In this document: positions 53,754 through 61,685 of the stretch, piece by piece
Layout: each line of letters begins with the position of its first letter
How positions within the stretch are numbered: the stretch's first letter is position 1
Assembly (NCBI GenBank): GCA_964612145.1
Contig: CAZTBP010000016.1
Span: 35,742 to 99,741, forward strand
DNA length: 64,000 bases
Source: JAGNLV01 sp964612145
GTDB taxonomy: Bacteria; Zixibacteria; MSB-5A5; GN15; FEB-12
Direction: 5' to 3'
Made by a program: the position numbers and the translations under genes
The notes under the pieces: model-generated
Seen by the model: the letters and a program-made list of their open reading frames with translations, nothing else
Database searches by the model: none
What the model was told of the DNA's origin: nothing

Positions 53754-55193
53754 ATGGCCACGGATAAGAAAAAGAAGAAAAGCAAAGTCAAGCCGAACGT
53801 TCTCAAGGGCTTTCGGGACTACCCGCCCGAGGAGCAAATCGCCCGCGAGAAGATGCTGGGCAATTGCCGCGAGGCGGTCGAGTTGATGGGCTTTCTGCCG
53901 CTCCAGACAGCGTCGCTGGAGTTCGCCGAGACCCTGCTGGGCAGCCATTATACCGAGGACAACCTCGCGGAGCTGTTTGGATTCCTCGGCCCCGATGAGG
54001 TCGAGATGGCGTTGCGGTATGAGTTCACCGTCTCGCTGGCGCGGTATGTGGCGGGCAACCCGACTCTGCCGCTGCCGTTCCGTCGGTATCAATACGGCAA
54101 TGTCTGGCGGGTGGATAAGCCGGGACCGGGACGGTTCCGGGAATTTATGCAGTTTGACATTGACATAGTCGGGACAAAAAATCTGCTGGCTGATGCCGAG
54201 ATTATCGCGGCGATGGTCCAGACGCTGGATCATGTCGGGATAGAGAAGTTCAATGTCAGGTATTCCAATCGAAAACTGCTGAACGGGCTGATTGAGTTTG
54301 CGGGCGTTCCGGAGAAGGTCGGTCCGGATGTAATGCGGGTGATCGACAAGTTGGAAAAGCAGGGACGCGAGGCAGTCATTGCCGAATTAGGGCCGGGTCG
54401 CACGGATCAGTCGGGGGACAAAATTCCGGGGCTGCACCTCACCGAGGATCAGATTACGCATATCGGGAAATTCCTTGATGTCGCCTCAATGCGTGACCAG
54501 AAGCAGCTGCCCGAAGCGGAGAAGCTACTGGGGCACATTCCGGCCTCGCAGGAGGGGATCGATGATCTCAAGCGGATCGAGGAGTACCTTGATTCAATGG
54601 CGGTCGACCAAAGCAAGTCCGGGATCGATCTGACGATTGTACGCGGGCTGGGATACTATACCGGTCCGGTGTTTGAGACGATGCTTGAGGACCTGCCGGA
54701 CTACGGTTCGGTGTTCAGCGGCGGGCGGTACGATAATCTTGTCGAGCGGTTCGTGAATCAGTCGGTACCGGGCGTGGGAGCCTCAATTGGAATCGATCGG
54801 CTGTTAGCCGCGCTGCTGAAGTTAGAGGCGCTGACGCTGGAGCAGGCGACCTCGAAAGTCATAGTCACTACGATGGATCGGGACCGTATCAGCGACTACC
54901 TGGGGATACTGCACGAGCTGCGTGAGGCGGGGATCCCGGCCGAGATATATTCAGGTGATACGAAAAGCCTGACCAAGCAGATCAAATACGCCGACAAGGT
55001 GGGGATTCACTTAGCGGTGATCGCAGGCTCGGATGAGTTCGCCAACGGACAGGTGACGGTCAAGAATCTCGAGGCGGGGCGGATTAAGGCGCAGGAGGTT
55101 GAGGATCGGGAAGAGTGGCTGAAGGCGGAGGATATTCAGAAGACGATTGAGCGGTCCCAACTGATAGAATACGTGAGGTCCCGGATCAGCTGA
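53754..55193 (+). CDS. hisS: Histidyl-tRNA synthetase, eukaryote/archaea-like branch
   Basis: 479 residues, class II aaRS. The N-terminus (KKKKSKVKPNVLKGFRDYPP) is Lys-rich. Motif 2 is RYQYGNVWRVDKPGPGRFRE followed by FMQFDIDIVG, and the preceding segment is LRYEFTVSLARYVA, closer to eukaryotic HisRS (LRYDLTVPFARY) than to the bacterial LRPEGTA. The His-specific GLGYYTGPVFETML and motif 3 GVGASIGIDRLLAAL are present, and an anticodon domain follows. GACAGGAAA precedes ATG. It converges with the MscS gene, overlapping by 8 bp. Confidence 0.9.
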   Translation: MATDKKKKKSKVKPNVLKGFRDYPPEEQIAREKMLGNCREAVELMGFLPLQTASLEFAETLLGSHYTEDNLAELFGFLGPDEVEMALRYEFTVSLARYVAGNPTLPLPFRRYQYGNVWRVDKPGPGRFREFMQFDIDIVGTKNLLADAEIIAAMVQTLDHVGIEKFNVRYSNRKLLNGLIEFAGVPEKVGPDVMRVIDKLEKQGREAVIAELGPGRTDQSGDKIPGLHLTEDQITHIGKFLDVASMRDQKQLPEAEKLLGHIPASQEGIDDLKRIEEYLDSMAVDQSKSGIDLTIVRGLGYYTGPVFETMLEDLPDYGSVFSGGRYDNLVERFVNQSVPGVGASIGIDRLLAALLKLEALTLEQATSKVIVTTMDRDRISDYLGILHELREAGIPAEIYSGDTKSLTKQIKYADKVGIHLAVIAGSDEFANGQVTVKNLEAGRIKAQEVEDREEWLKAEDIQKTIERSQLIEYVRSRIS

Positions 55194-56274
55194 CGACATC
55201 GGGAGGTTCGTTTCTTTCCTGCTCCTTTTTTTCTACCAGGCGGACAATTCGTTCCTTGCGTTTGTCGAGAAGCTTAATCTGATCGCGCATTTCCTGCTGT
55301 TGGGTTTCACCGTCCGTTGCTTTCAACTCTTCCTTGAGCTTTGCCTGTGACGCCTCGAGGGTTTCATACCGCTCACGCAGTCGTTCTATAGATTCAGCCT
55401 CCGCTGCTTTATCAAAGACAATATCCTCGGGTCGTTGCGCAGCGGTCTCAGAGTCTTCGACATCCTTCGTCAAGGGTGGAACGAACTGGTCGCCCAGCTC
55501 GACGCGGCGCTGGTTCATAAAAGTCGGGGACACAATCTCCACGCCGTCTTCATGGAGGCAATCGAGAATCATCTGCCGGAGTCGGGATCGGGTGGAAAGT
55601 ACGTGAGTAACCTCGGTCAGCATGCCGGAAATTTGGTAGGACACCGAGAAGTCGTCGAGATTGAGAACGTATACGAACGGATCTTTCAGGCCGGTTTGTT
55701 CGGCGGCGGTCAGGAGAAGTCGTTCTATTCGGGCGCGCGAGATATCGTAGCCAAGTGATACTTTGGCCGAGATAATAGTGCCCGTTGACCGCAGGACCTT
55801 GACCGGATTTGTCACCAGGTAGAGATTGGGCAGGGTGACGAGGTTACTATCCTCGGCCTGGATTTCGGTATGGAACAAGCCGAGTTCGGTGACGCGTCCG
55901 AAGTTGTCGCGCACGCTGAGGAAGTCACCGGCGCGGAAACTACGTATAGTTCTCAGCATTACGCCGGCCATGGCGTTGCCCAGAAGCGTTGTGGACGACA
56001 GGGCGATGGCGGCGGAAAGCAGGATGCCAATTAGACTGAGCAACTGGCCCTTGCTGGTGTCGCCCAATGGTGAGGCCACAATCAGGCTGACCAAACCAAG
56101 CAGGGACAGGAGCATAGTGGCGAGCTGGATGCGGTACCGTCGGGCAGTGCGAACGCCGTTCTGTTTGGCCAGCAGGTATCGGACAATCACAATGATGAGG
56201 ACAACGGCCACGGCGGTGACAGCCATGGGGGTCGCCGATGTCAGCGAATCGAGCATGCGATCGAGCAGCCACAT
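55186..56274 (-). CDS. MscS-type mechanosensitive channel
   Basis: 362 residues. About three to four N-terminal membrane helices, the pore-like TM3 segment (SSTTLLGNAMAGVMLRTIRS), the MscS beta domain (FRAGDFLSVRDNFGRVTELG) and a cytoplasmic C-terminal domain with a long coiled coil. It releases solutes in hypo-osmotic shock. The promoter probably lies in the divergent 56275-56508 region, which has no other clear feature. Confidence 0.88.
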   Translation of the reverse strand: MWLLDRMLDSLTSATPMAVTAVAVVLIIVIVRYLLAKQNGVRTARRYRIQLATMLLSLLGLVSLIVASPLGDTSKGQLLSLIGILLSAAIALSSTTLLGNAMAGVMLRTIRSFRAGDFLSVRDNFGRVTELGLFHTEIQAEDSNLVTLPNLYLVTNPVKVLRSTGTIISAKVSLGYDISRARIERLLLTAAEQTGLKDPFVYVLNLDDFSVSYQISGMLTEVTHVLSTRSRLRQMILDCLHEDGVEIVSPTFMNQRRVELGDQFVPPLTKDVEDSETAAQRPEDIVFDKAAEAESIERLRERYETLEASQAKLKEELKATDGETQQQEMRDQIKLLDKRKERIVRLVEKKEQERNEPPDVVS

Positions 56275-56508
56275 ACGAAACTCCTTTCCTGCCCAACGAA
56301 ACCACGGCAGGCTGCTCGGGTCAAGTCAAAAGCTTCATCCTTGATTGAACTACAAGTGACTCACCTCGGTTGAGGGCATAAACGTGAGATGAGGCATGTA
56401 CGGCTCGCCGATTAAAGTGAGGCCGATATCTGAAAGCTTGCTTGAGGAAATGGGAGGAGATACATTGGAAGGTGTGAAAACTGAACTCGTACAGGAGACG
56501 GAAGCGGT

Positions 56509-58431
56509 ATGCCTCAGGAAATCCTGATAGGTCTTGGGAGCATAATTGTCCTGGGCATTCTCGCCCAGTGGCTTGCGTGGCGCCTGCATTTGCCGGCAAT
56601 TTTGCTGCTGTTGGTATTCGGATTTGTCGCCGGACCGGCAACCGGGATTCTCAATCCTGACCGGGTTTTCGGCGACCTGTTTTTCCCGATTGTATCGGTG
56701 TCGGTGGCCCTGATTCTTTTTGAAGGGGGCCTTAGTCTCAAGCTGCGTGAATTAAAGCTGGGCGGGGCGATTGTCACGCGGTTGACTACCATCGGTATCC
56801 TCATCACCTGGATAATGGCAGCGCTGGCATCACACTGGGTGGCCGGCATTGATTGGTATCCCGCGGTGTTGCTGGGTGCAGTTCTGGTGGTGACCGGGCC
56901 AACAGTGATCATTCCACTGTTGCGTCAAGTTCGTCCGACCGGTCGGATCGGCTCGATTGCCAAATGGGAAGGGATCGTCAACGATCCAATAGGAGCCATT
57001 CTCGCCGTGCTGGTGTTTGAGGTGATCGTAGCCGGGGAGTCATCCATTTCCGCGATACTGGCGACCAGCGTCCTGAAAGCACTTATCGGTGGGACCCTTA
57101 TCGGACTGGCCGGGGCCGGACTGACCGTGATTCTGCTCCGCCGGTACTGGATTCCCGACTTTCTGCAAAACCCGGTCTCGACCATGCTGGTGGTCATTGT
57201 CTTTATAGCCTCTAACTGGATTCAGCATGAATCCGGCCTGCTGGCGGTGACAGTAATGGGTGTTGCGCTGGCTAACCAGCGATTTGTTTCAATCAAGCAC
57301 ATTTATGAATTCAAAGAAAACTTGAGGGTCATACTTATATCCAGCTTGTTCGTTATGCTGGCGGCCCGGATGCCGGTTGCTGATTTGCAGCTCACTAACT
57401 GGGCGGAATGGGCCTTAATCGGACTGCTGATACTGGTCATTCGGCCGGTATCGGTTTTTGGCTCGACTATCGGGTCGGATATCGGTCGGGCGGGGAAGAC
57501 GTTCCTATCGTGGCTGGCGCCTCGCGGTATTGTAGCGGCGGCGGTGATTTCCGTTTTTGCGCTGAGACTGGAGCAGGCGAACATTGAGGGTGTCGATCGA
57601 CTGGTGCCGATTACATTCAAAATCATTTTTGCGACGGTCGCTATTTACGGATTGACGGCGCCATGGCTGGCGCGATATCTGGGGCTGGCGAAACCGAATC
57701 CGCAGGGCGTTTTGCTTGCCGGGGCGCATCCATGGGCGCAGCGCATGGCCAAGATCCTTAAGGATGAGGACTTCGCCGTTGGTCTGGTTGATTCCAACTG
57801 GACCAATATCCGTCAGGCGCGCAACGAAGGTCTGCCGGCTCACTACGGGAGCATTCTGGCCGAGGAGATGCTGAATGATCTCCCGCTGGATGAAATCGGC
57901 AAGTTCCTGGCAGTGACCCCGAACGACGAAGTCAATTCGCTCGCGTCGCTGCATTTCTCCGATGTGTTCAGCCGGGCGGGCGTGTTTCAGCTTATGCCGA
58001 CAACGGCGCGAAAGAAGGAAGGTCAACAATCGGAGATGCCGTCGCATCTCCGCGGCCGTCACCTCTTCTCCGAGAATGCGACGTACGACCATATCACCGA
58101 CATGTTCAATCGTGGAGCTGTCGTCAAACGAACTACAATAACAGAAGAGTTCGATATGGATCGGTTTACCGTTATGTACGGCGAGGAAGCGTTGCCGTTG
58201 TTTATCATAACGGACTCAGGGGAGTTGCGTCCGTATACGGTGAACGATCCGCCGGAGCCGAACAGCGGTGATAAGTTAATCAGCATCGTATTCCCGCGCG
58301 ACAAAGAAAAACGTAAAGCGGCACAGAAAAGTCATGCCGAGGCCGTGACTGAGTCCGAGGACCAGGAGGCTGATAAACCTCCCAGCAGAGACAAGAAGGC
58401 CGAAATGGAGCACGATGAAGAAGAAGCGTGA
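56509..58431 (+). CDS. CPA-family Na+/H+ (or K+/H+) antiporter with TrkA-like tail
   Basis: 640 residues. About 12 membrane segments with the conserved LFEGGLSL and VTGPTVIIPLLR and NDPIGAI (ND/DP ion-binding site) features, then a cytoplasmic Rossmann-like part (about residues 400-480, LLAGAHPWAQRMAKILKDED) and a charged tail. The ND motif points to electroneutral Na+(K+)/H+ exchange. Regulated by nucleotide or ion binding in the tail by family analogy. Confidence 0.9.
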   Translation: MPQEILIGLGSIIVLGILAQWLAWRLHLPAILLLLVFGFVAGPATGILNPDRVFGDLFFPIVSVSVALILFEGGLSLKLRELKLGGAIVTRLTTIGILITWIMAALASHWVAGIDWYPAVLLGAVLVVTGPTVIIPLLRQVRPTGRIGSIAKWEGIVNDPIGAILAVLVFEVIVAGESSISAILATSVLKALIGGTLIGLAGAGLTVILLRRYWIPDFLQNPVSTMLVVIVFIASNWIQHESGLLAVTVMGVALANQRFVSIKHIYEFKENLRVILISSLFVMLAARMPVADLQLTNWAEWALIGLLILVIRPVSVFGSTIGSDIGRAGKTFLSWLAPRGIVAAAVISVFALRLEQANIEGVDRLVPITFKIIFATVAIYGLTAPWLARYLGLAKPNPQGVLLAGAHPWAQRMAKILKDEDFAVGLVDSNWTNIRQARNEGLPAHYGSILAEEMLNDLPLDEIGKFLAVTPNDEVNSLASLHFSDVFSRAGVFQLMPTTARKKEGQQSEMPSHLRGRHLFSENATYDHITDMFNRGAVVKRTTITEEFDMDRFTVMYGEEALPLFIITDSGELRPYTVNDPPEPNSGDKLISIVFPRDKEKRKAAQKSHAEAVTESEDQEADKPPSRDKKAEMEHDEEEA

Positions 58432-59011
58432 CAAAATCGGTCGGCGGTTCACGACTGAGCGGGGAACAGCAAAGAGCCATGCCAACCTGTCGCATGAGGC
58501 GCGCGCTGGCAACGAAAACGATCTGTTTGAGATACTGGACAAGACAGACCGGCCGTTCCTGCTGATTCTTGATCTGGTAACGGACCCCCACAATCTCGGC
58601 GCCTGCCTGCGGTCGGCCAATGCGGTCGGCGTCCATGCTGTAGTTGTACCGAAGAACCGTGCCGCTTCGTTGACCGAGACCGCCCGGCACATTGCATCGG
58701 GGGCCGCCGAGCATACGCCGTTTATCCAGGTGACCAACCTCGCTCGTACTATGCGACTGCTCAAGGAGGCGGGGGTTTGGATTGTCGGAACGTCGCACAA
58801 GGCCCGAAAGACTCTCTACGAGGTTGATATGTCCGGTTCGGTGGCGCTGACGCTGGGTAGCGAGGGGAAGGGGCTGCGTCGGCTGACTGAGGAACAGTGT
58901 GACTTTCTGGTGCGCATTCCAATGAACGGTCAGGTGGAGTGCTTGAATGTATCAGTCGCCACCGGCGTCTGTCTCTATGAGGCACTGCGGCAGCGGTCGG
59001 CCAAAGAGTGA
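58415..59011 (+). CDS. TrmH/SpoU-family RNA 2'-O-methyltransferase
   Basis: 198 residues with SpoU motifs: PFLLILDLVTDPHNLGACLR, VALTLGSEGKGLRRLTEEQ and IPMNGQVECLNVSVATGVCL. Overlaps the antiporter stop by 17 nt. It is short, lacking the N-terminal RNA-binding domain of RlmB, so it may be a minimal rRNA or tRNA methyltransferase. The start follows GGAGCACGATG. Confidence 0.88.
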   Translation: MKKKRDKIGRRFTTERGTAKSHANLSHEARAGNENDLFEILDKTDRPFLLILDLVTDPHNLGACLRSANAVGVHAVVVPKNRAASLTETARHIASGAAEHTPFIQVTNLARTMRLLKEAGVWIVGTSHKARKTLYEVDMSGSVALTLGSEGKGLRRLTEEQCDFLVRIPMNGQVECLNVSVATGVCLYEALRQRSAKE

Positions 59012-59101
59012 TTCCCTACAACGGTTTTTGAAGAATCTTGTACAACGATTAGCTTTGGTATTGCCATTGAGAGACATCGTCAGGCACAGGAGCCCGCGTA
59101 G

Positions 59102-59488
59102 ATGAAACCAGTCATCATGGCGGCGGTGACGGTAGTCACGCTGGCGCTTACATTCTACAGTATCGGCATTTTCCTCGAGCAGAAAAAACGCCGTGTTACT
59201 CTCGGCGTTATTCGAGCCCTGACCATCGGTGTTGTCCTGGATATCACTGCTACTGTTTTGATGATTGCCGGATCTGAAAACACGCCGTATTCGATTCACG
59301 GTATGCTGGGTTACTCCTCTCTGGCAGCGATGCTGACCGACACCGTCCTGGCCTGGCGCCATCGGTTGAATCACGGCGACGAGCCGGTTCCACGCTGGCT
59401 ACACGTTTATTCGCGGATAGCGTATATCTGGTGGGTGGCGGCTTTTGTTACCGGCGGTTTGCTGGTGGCGATGAATCATCCGACTTAG
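59102..59488 (+). CDS. HsmA-family small membrane protein
   Basis: 128 residues, four membrane segments (PVIMAAVTVVTLALTFYSIG, LTIGVVLDITATVLMIAGSE, HGMLGYSSLAAMLTDTVLAW, IAYIWWVAAFVTGGLLVAM). Family TIGR03987/HsmA. Function unknown. Precedes the YceI gene. Confidence 0.65.
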   Translation: MKPVIMAAVTVVTLALTFYSIGIFLEQKKRRVTLGVIRALTIGVVLDITATVLMIAGSENTPYSIHGMLGYSSLAAMLTDTVLAWRHRLNHGDEPVPRWLHVYSRIAYIWWVAAFVTGGLLVAMNHPT

Positions 59489-59647
59489 TTGCGCCCTGCA
59501 ATTCGTTGCCCTGCAATTGAGTCCACCCCCAAATCAATAAGGTCGGTTTTTTGCGCGATTAGGGGAACCCGCGCCGTAAAATAGTCGTTACAACAAGTAA
59601 ATTTAGCGCAATCTATCTAAATGGAAGTAAAGAAGGAGTGACACCAC

Positions 59648-60256
59648 ATGCTCAAACGTACTATCACAGCGATTCTGGCGATAATGTTAATCGCCGGCAT
59701 GTCTCAGGCGGCCGATTGGAAAATCGATCCGGCCCATTCATCCGTTAGCTTCAATGTCAGTCACATGGTAATATCGAAGGTGCCGGGTAATTTCAAGAAA
59801 TTCTCGGGGATGATCGTCGCCCCGATGAAAGACAACGGCGAACTCGACCTGAGCAATGCCAAGGTTACCATGACCGTCGATCCCGCCTCGATTGATACTG
59901 ACAATGCCGACCGCGACAAGCATCTCCGTAGCGAGGATTTCTTCGCGGTGGAAGAGTATTCGGAGTGGAAATTCGTATCAAAGAGAATCATTCCAGGTGA
60001 GGGTAATGAATTCAAGATCGTCGGCGACCTCACAATTAAGGCTGTCACCAAGGAAGTGACTTTCGATGCCGTACTCAACGGTGTCGTAAAGGATCCGTGG
60101 GGCAACACCAAAGCCGGTTTTTCGGCGATAACTACAATCAACCGCCAGGATTTTGGCGTCGAGTGGAGCAAGTCGCTTGACGCCGGTGGCCTGGTCGTGG
60201 GCGACGATGTCAAGATCATGATTGAGCTGGAAGCAGCCAAGGTTGAAGAAGAATAA
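59648..60256 (+). CDS. YceI-family periplasmic protein
   Basis: 202 residues, signal peptide MLKRTITAILAIMLIAGMSQ, then the YceI lipocalin-like fold (DWKIDPAHSSVSFNVSHMVI, KVTMTVDPASIDTDNADRDK, NRQDFGVEWS). YceI proteins bind polyisoprenoids or amphiphiles in the periplasm. GAAGGAGTGACACCAC precedes ATG. Terminator follows. Confidence 0.93.
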   Translation: MLKRTITAILAIMLIAGMSQAADWKIDPAHSSVSFNVSHMVISKVPGNFKKFSGMIVAPMKDNGELDLSNAKVTMTVDPASIDTDNADRDKHLRSEDFFAVEEYSEWKFVSKRIIPGEGNEFKIVGDLTIKAVTKEVTFDAVLNGVVKDPWGNTKAGFSAITTINRQDFGVEWSKSLDAGGLVVGDDVKIMIELEAAKVEEE

Positions 60257-60284
60257 GAGCTGATTGACCAGCTTTGCATATATG

Positions 60285-60313
60285 AAAAAAGCCCGCCGGA
60301 AGGCGGGCTTTTT
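60285..60313 (+). terminator. Rho-independent terminator of yceI
   Basis: AAAAAAGCCCGCC/GGCGGGCTTTTT stem (60285-60297, 60302-60313) with GGAA loop; also serves the opposite strand for lexA. Confidence 0.85.
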
Positions 60314-60357
60314 CGTGAAGTGGAACTCCGTCCTTGAGTGGGTAGAGTGAGTCTTAT

Positions 60358-60972
60358 TCAGCCCATACGTCGCAGCAGACCAACGACCTTGCCGGCTATG
60401 CGGAATTCGCCGGACAGTTTGTCGACTATGATCGGCTCAAAATCTTCGTTTTCGGGCTGTAGTCTGATATGGTCGCGCTCGGGGAAATACCGCTTCACGG
60501 TGGCCTCGCCGCCGATAATCGCAACGACTATATCACCCTTTTGCGCCACTCGCTGCTTTTTCACAACAACCAGATCCCCGTCGAATATACCGGCATTTTT
60601 CATCGAGTCACCGCTTACTCGGAGGGAAAACGAGTCCTCTTTGGGCAGAAATGATAAATCAACTGCAATTTCACCCTCGATGTTTTCGACTGCATCGATG
60701 GGCAGTCCGGCGGGCACTGTCCCGACCAGGGGGAGCCTACCGACTTCGGTGGCGATGGAGCGGGTAAGCTCAAGTCCGCGGCTGATGAAGCGTTGTTTGG
60801 TCAGATAACCTTTCTTGATCAGTGCAGCCAGGTGTGTCCGAACGCCGTTAGTGGAGCTGATGCCGAATTTCTTTCCAATTTCCCGAATTGTGGGGGGATG
60901 GCCCCGTTCGGCAACTTGAGCGCGTATGAACTCGAGCACATCGCGCTGTCTGTTCGTAAGTTCCTTCTTCAT
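60358..60972 (-). CDS. lexA: LexA repressor
   Basis: 204 residues, standard LexA size. N-terminal winged helix (LTNRQRDVLEFIRAQVAERG, PPTIREIGKKFGISSTNGVR); self-cleavage site A88-G89 in GTVPAGLP; catalytic Ser123 (SGDSM) and Lys160 (ATVKRYF) in the S24 domain. LexA represses SOS genes. The ATG at 60972 follows GGAGG; a GTG directly before it is too close. The promoter region carries a shared CANNTGTTCANT box. Confidence 0.95.
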   Translation of the reverse strand: MKKELTNRQRDVLEFIRAQVAERGHPPTIREIGKKFGISSTNGVRTHLAALIKKGYLTKQRFISRGLELTRSIATEVGRLPLVGTVPAGLPIDAVENIEGEIAVDLSFLPKEDSFSLRVSGDSMKNAGIFDGDLVVVKKQRVAQKGDIVVAIIGGEATVKRYFPERDHIRLQPENEDFEPIIVDKLSGEFRIAGKVVGLLRRMG

Positions 60973-60981
60973 CACACCTCC

Positions 60982-61010
60982 ACAATAGTGCCCACTTGTT
61001 CAGTTGTCAA
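60982..61010 (-). promoter_or_regulatory. lexA promoter and candidate LexA operator
   Basis: TTGACA (61010-61005), 17-nt spacer, TATTGT (60987-60982). Within the spacer and on the opposite strand is CACTTGTTCAGT (60993-61004), matching the imuA promoter box. Autoregulation of lexA is the usual arrangement. Confidence 0.6.
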
Positions 61011-61137
61011 GGGTAAAGTGTATGGTTTATATTGGAATGTGATGCAGAGCGGAAAGCCCGCACCTGTCAGTCCACACCAACTGCTGTTTCATCCGTGATT
61101 TCGATTGAATTAAAGAGGATTGTGAAGGAGGATATGT

Positions 61138-61623
61138 ATGCGAAAGTCAGCCCTTATGTTAGCCTTGTGCCTCAATGTAGCCTGGGCTATTGGCTCGGCA
61201 CAAAGCCCGGCAGATTCGGCAGAACCAACCGAACAGGCTTCTCCTGAAACCAGCACAGAAATCGGGGATGTTTTGACCGTTGATGCGGTTCTGACGACTG
61301 GGATTGAGGACCGGATGCCGGTCGATACGGTGTCGTCCGTCTCGGCCGATGTCGGCGAGGTGTATTGCTGGACTCGCTTCACCGGGGCCTCGGACAGTCT
61401 TGACGCGACGTTTCAGTGGCTGCATGGCGAGGAGGAAAAAGGCCGCGTGAATCTGCCAGTCAACAGCAGTAATTGGCGAACCTGGAGCTCGAAAAAGATT
61501 CGCCCGGACTGGACCGGTGATTGGGAAGTTCGGATTCTGAGCCTTGATGGTCAGATTTTGAGATCGATCAGTTTCGTCGTCGAGCCGGCCACCGCATCCC
61601 CACCGGACACGACCGGTAATTAG
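61138..61623 (+). CDS. DUF2914-domain exported protein
   Basis: 161 residues, signal peptide MRKSALMLALCLNVAWAIGS then linker and DUF2914 (VGEVYCWTRFTGASDSLDAT, NWRTWSSKKIRPDWTGDWEV, LSLDGQILRSISFVVE). Function unknown. GAAGGAGGATATGT precedes the ATG. Confidence 0.8.
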   Translation: MRKSALMLALCLNVAWAIGSAQSPADSAEPTEQASPETSTEIGDVLTVDAVLTTGIEDRMPVDTVSSVSADVGEVYCWTRFTGASDSLDATFQWLHGEEEKGRVNLPVNSSNWRTWSSKKIRPDWTGDWEVRILSLDGQILRSISFVVEPATASPPDTTGN

Positions 61624-61632
61624 CCTGTCGAC

Positions 61633-61667
61633 AAAAAAGCCCGGCGCCGACTGCACCGGGCTTTTTT
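61633..61667. terminator. Bidirectional terminator
   Basis: AAAAAAGCCCGG/CCGGGCTTTTTT stem (61633-61644, 61656-61667) between the convergent DUF2914 gene and EF-G paralogue. Confidence 0.85.
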
Positions 61668-61685
61668 CTACTCGAAGATCATACC

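Noticed and set aside
56450..56527. Short 25-codon upstream frame overlapping the antiporter start
   Set aside because: No conserved content seen; could be chance.
59493..59518. GCCCTGCAATT direct repeat before yceI
   Set aside because: Only two short copies; likely a trivial duplication.
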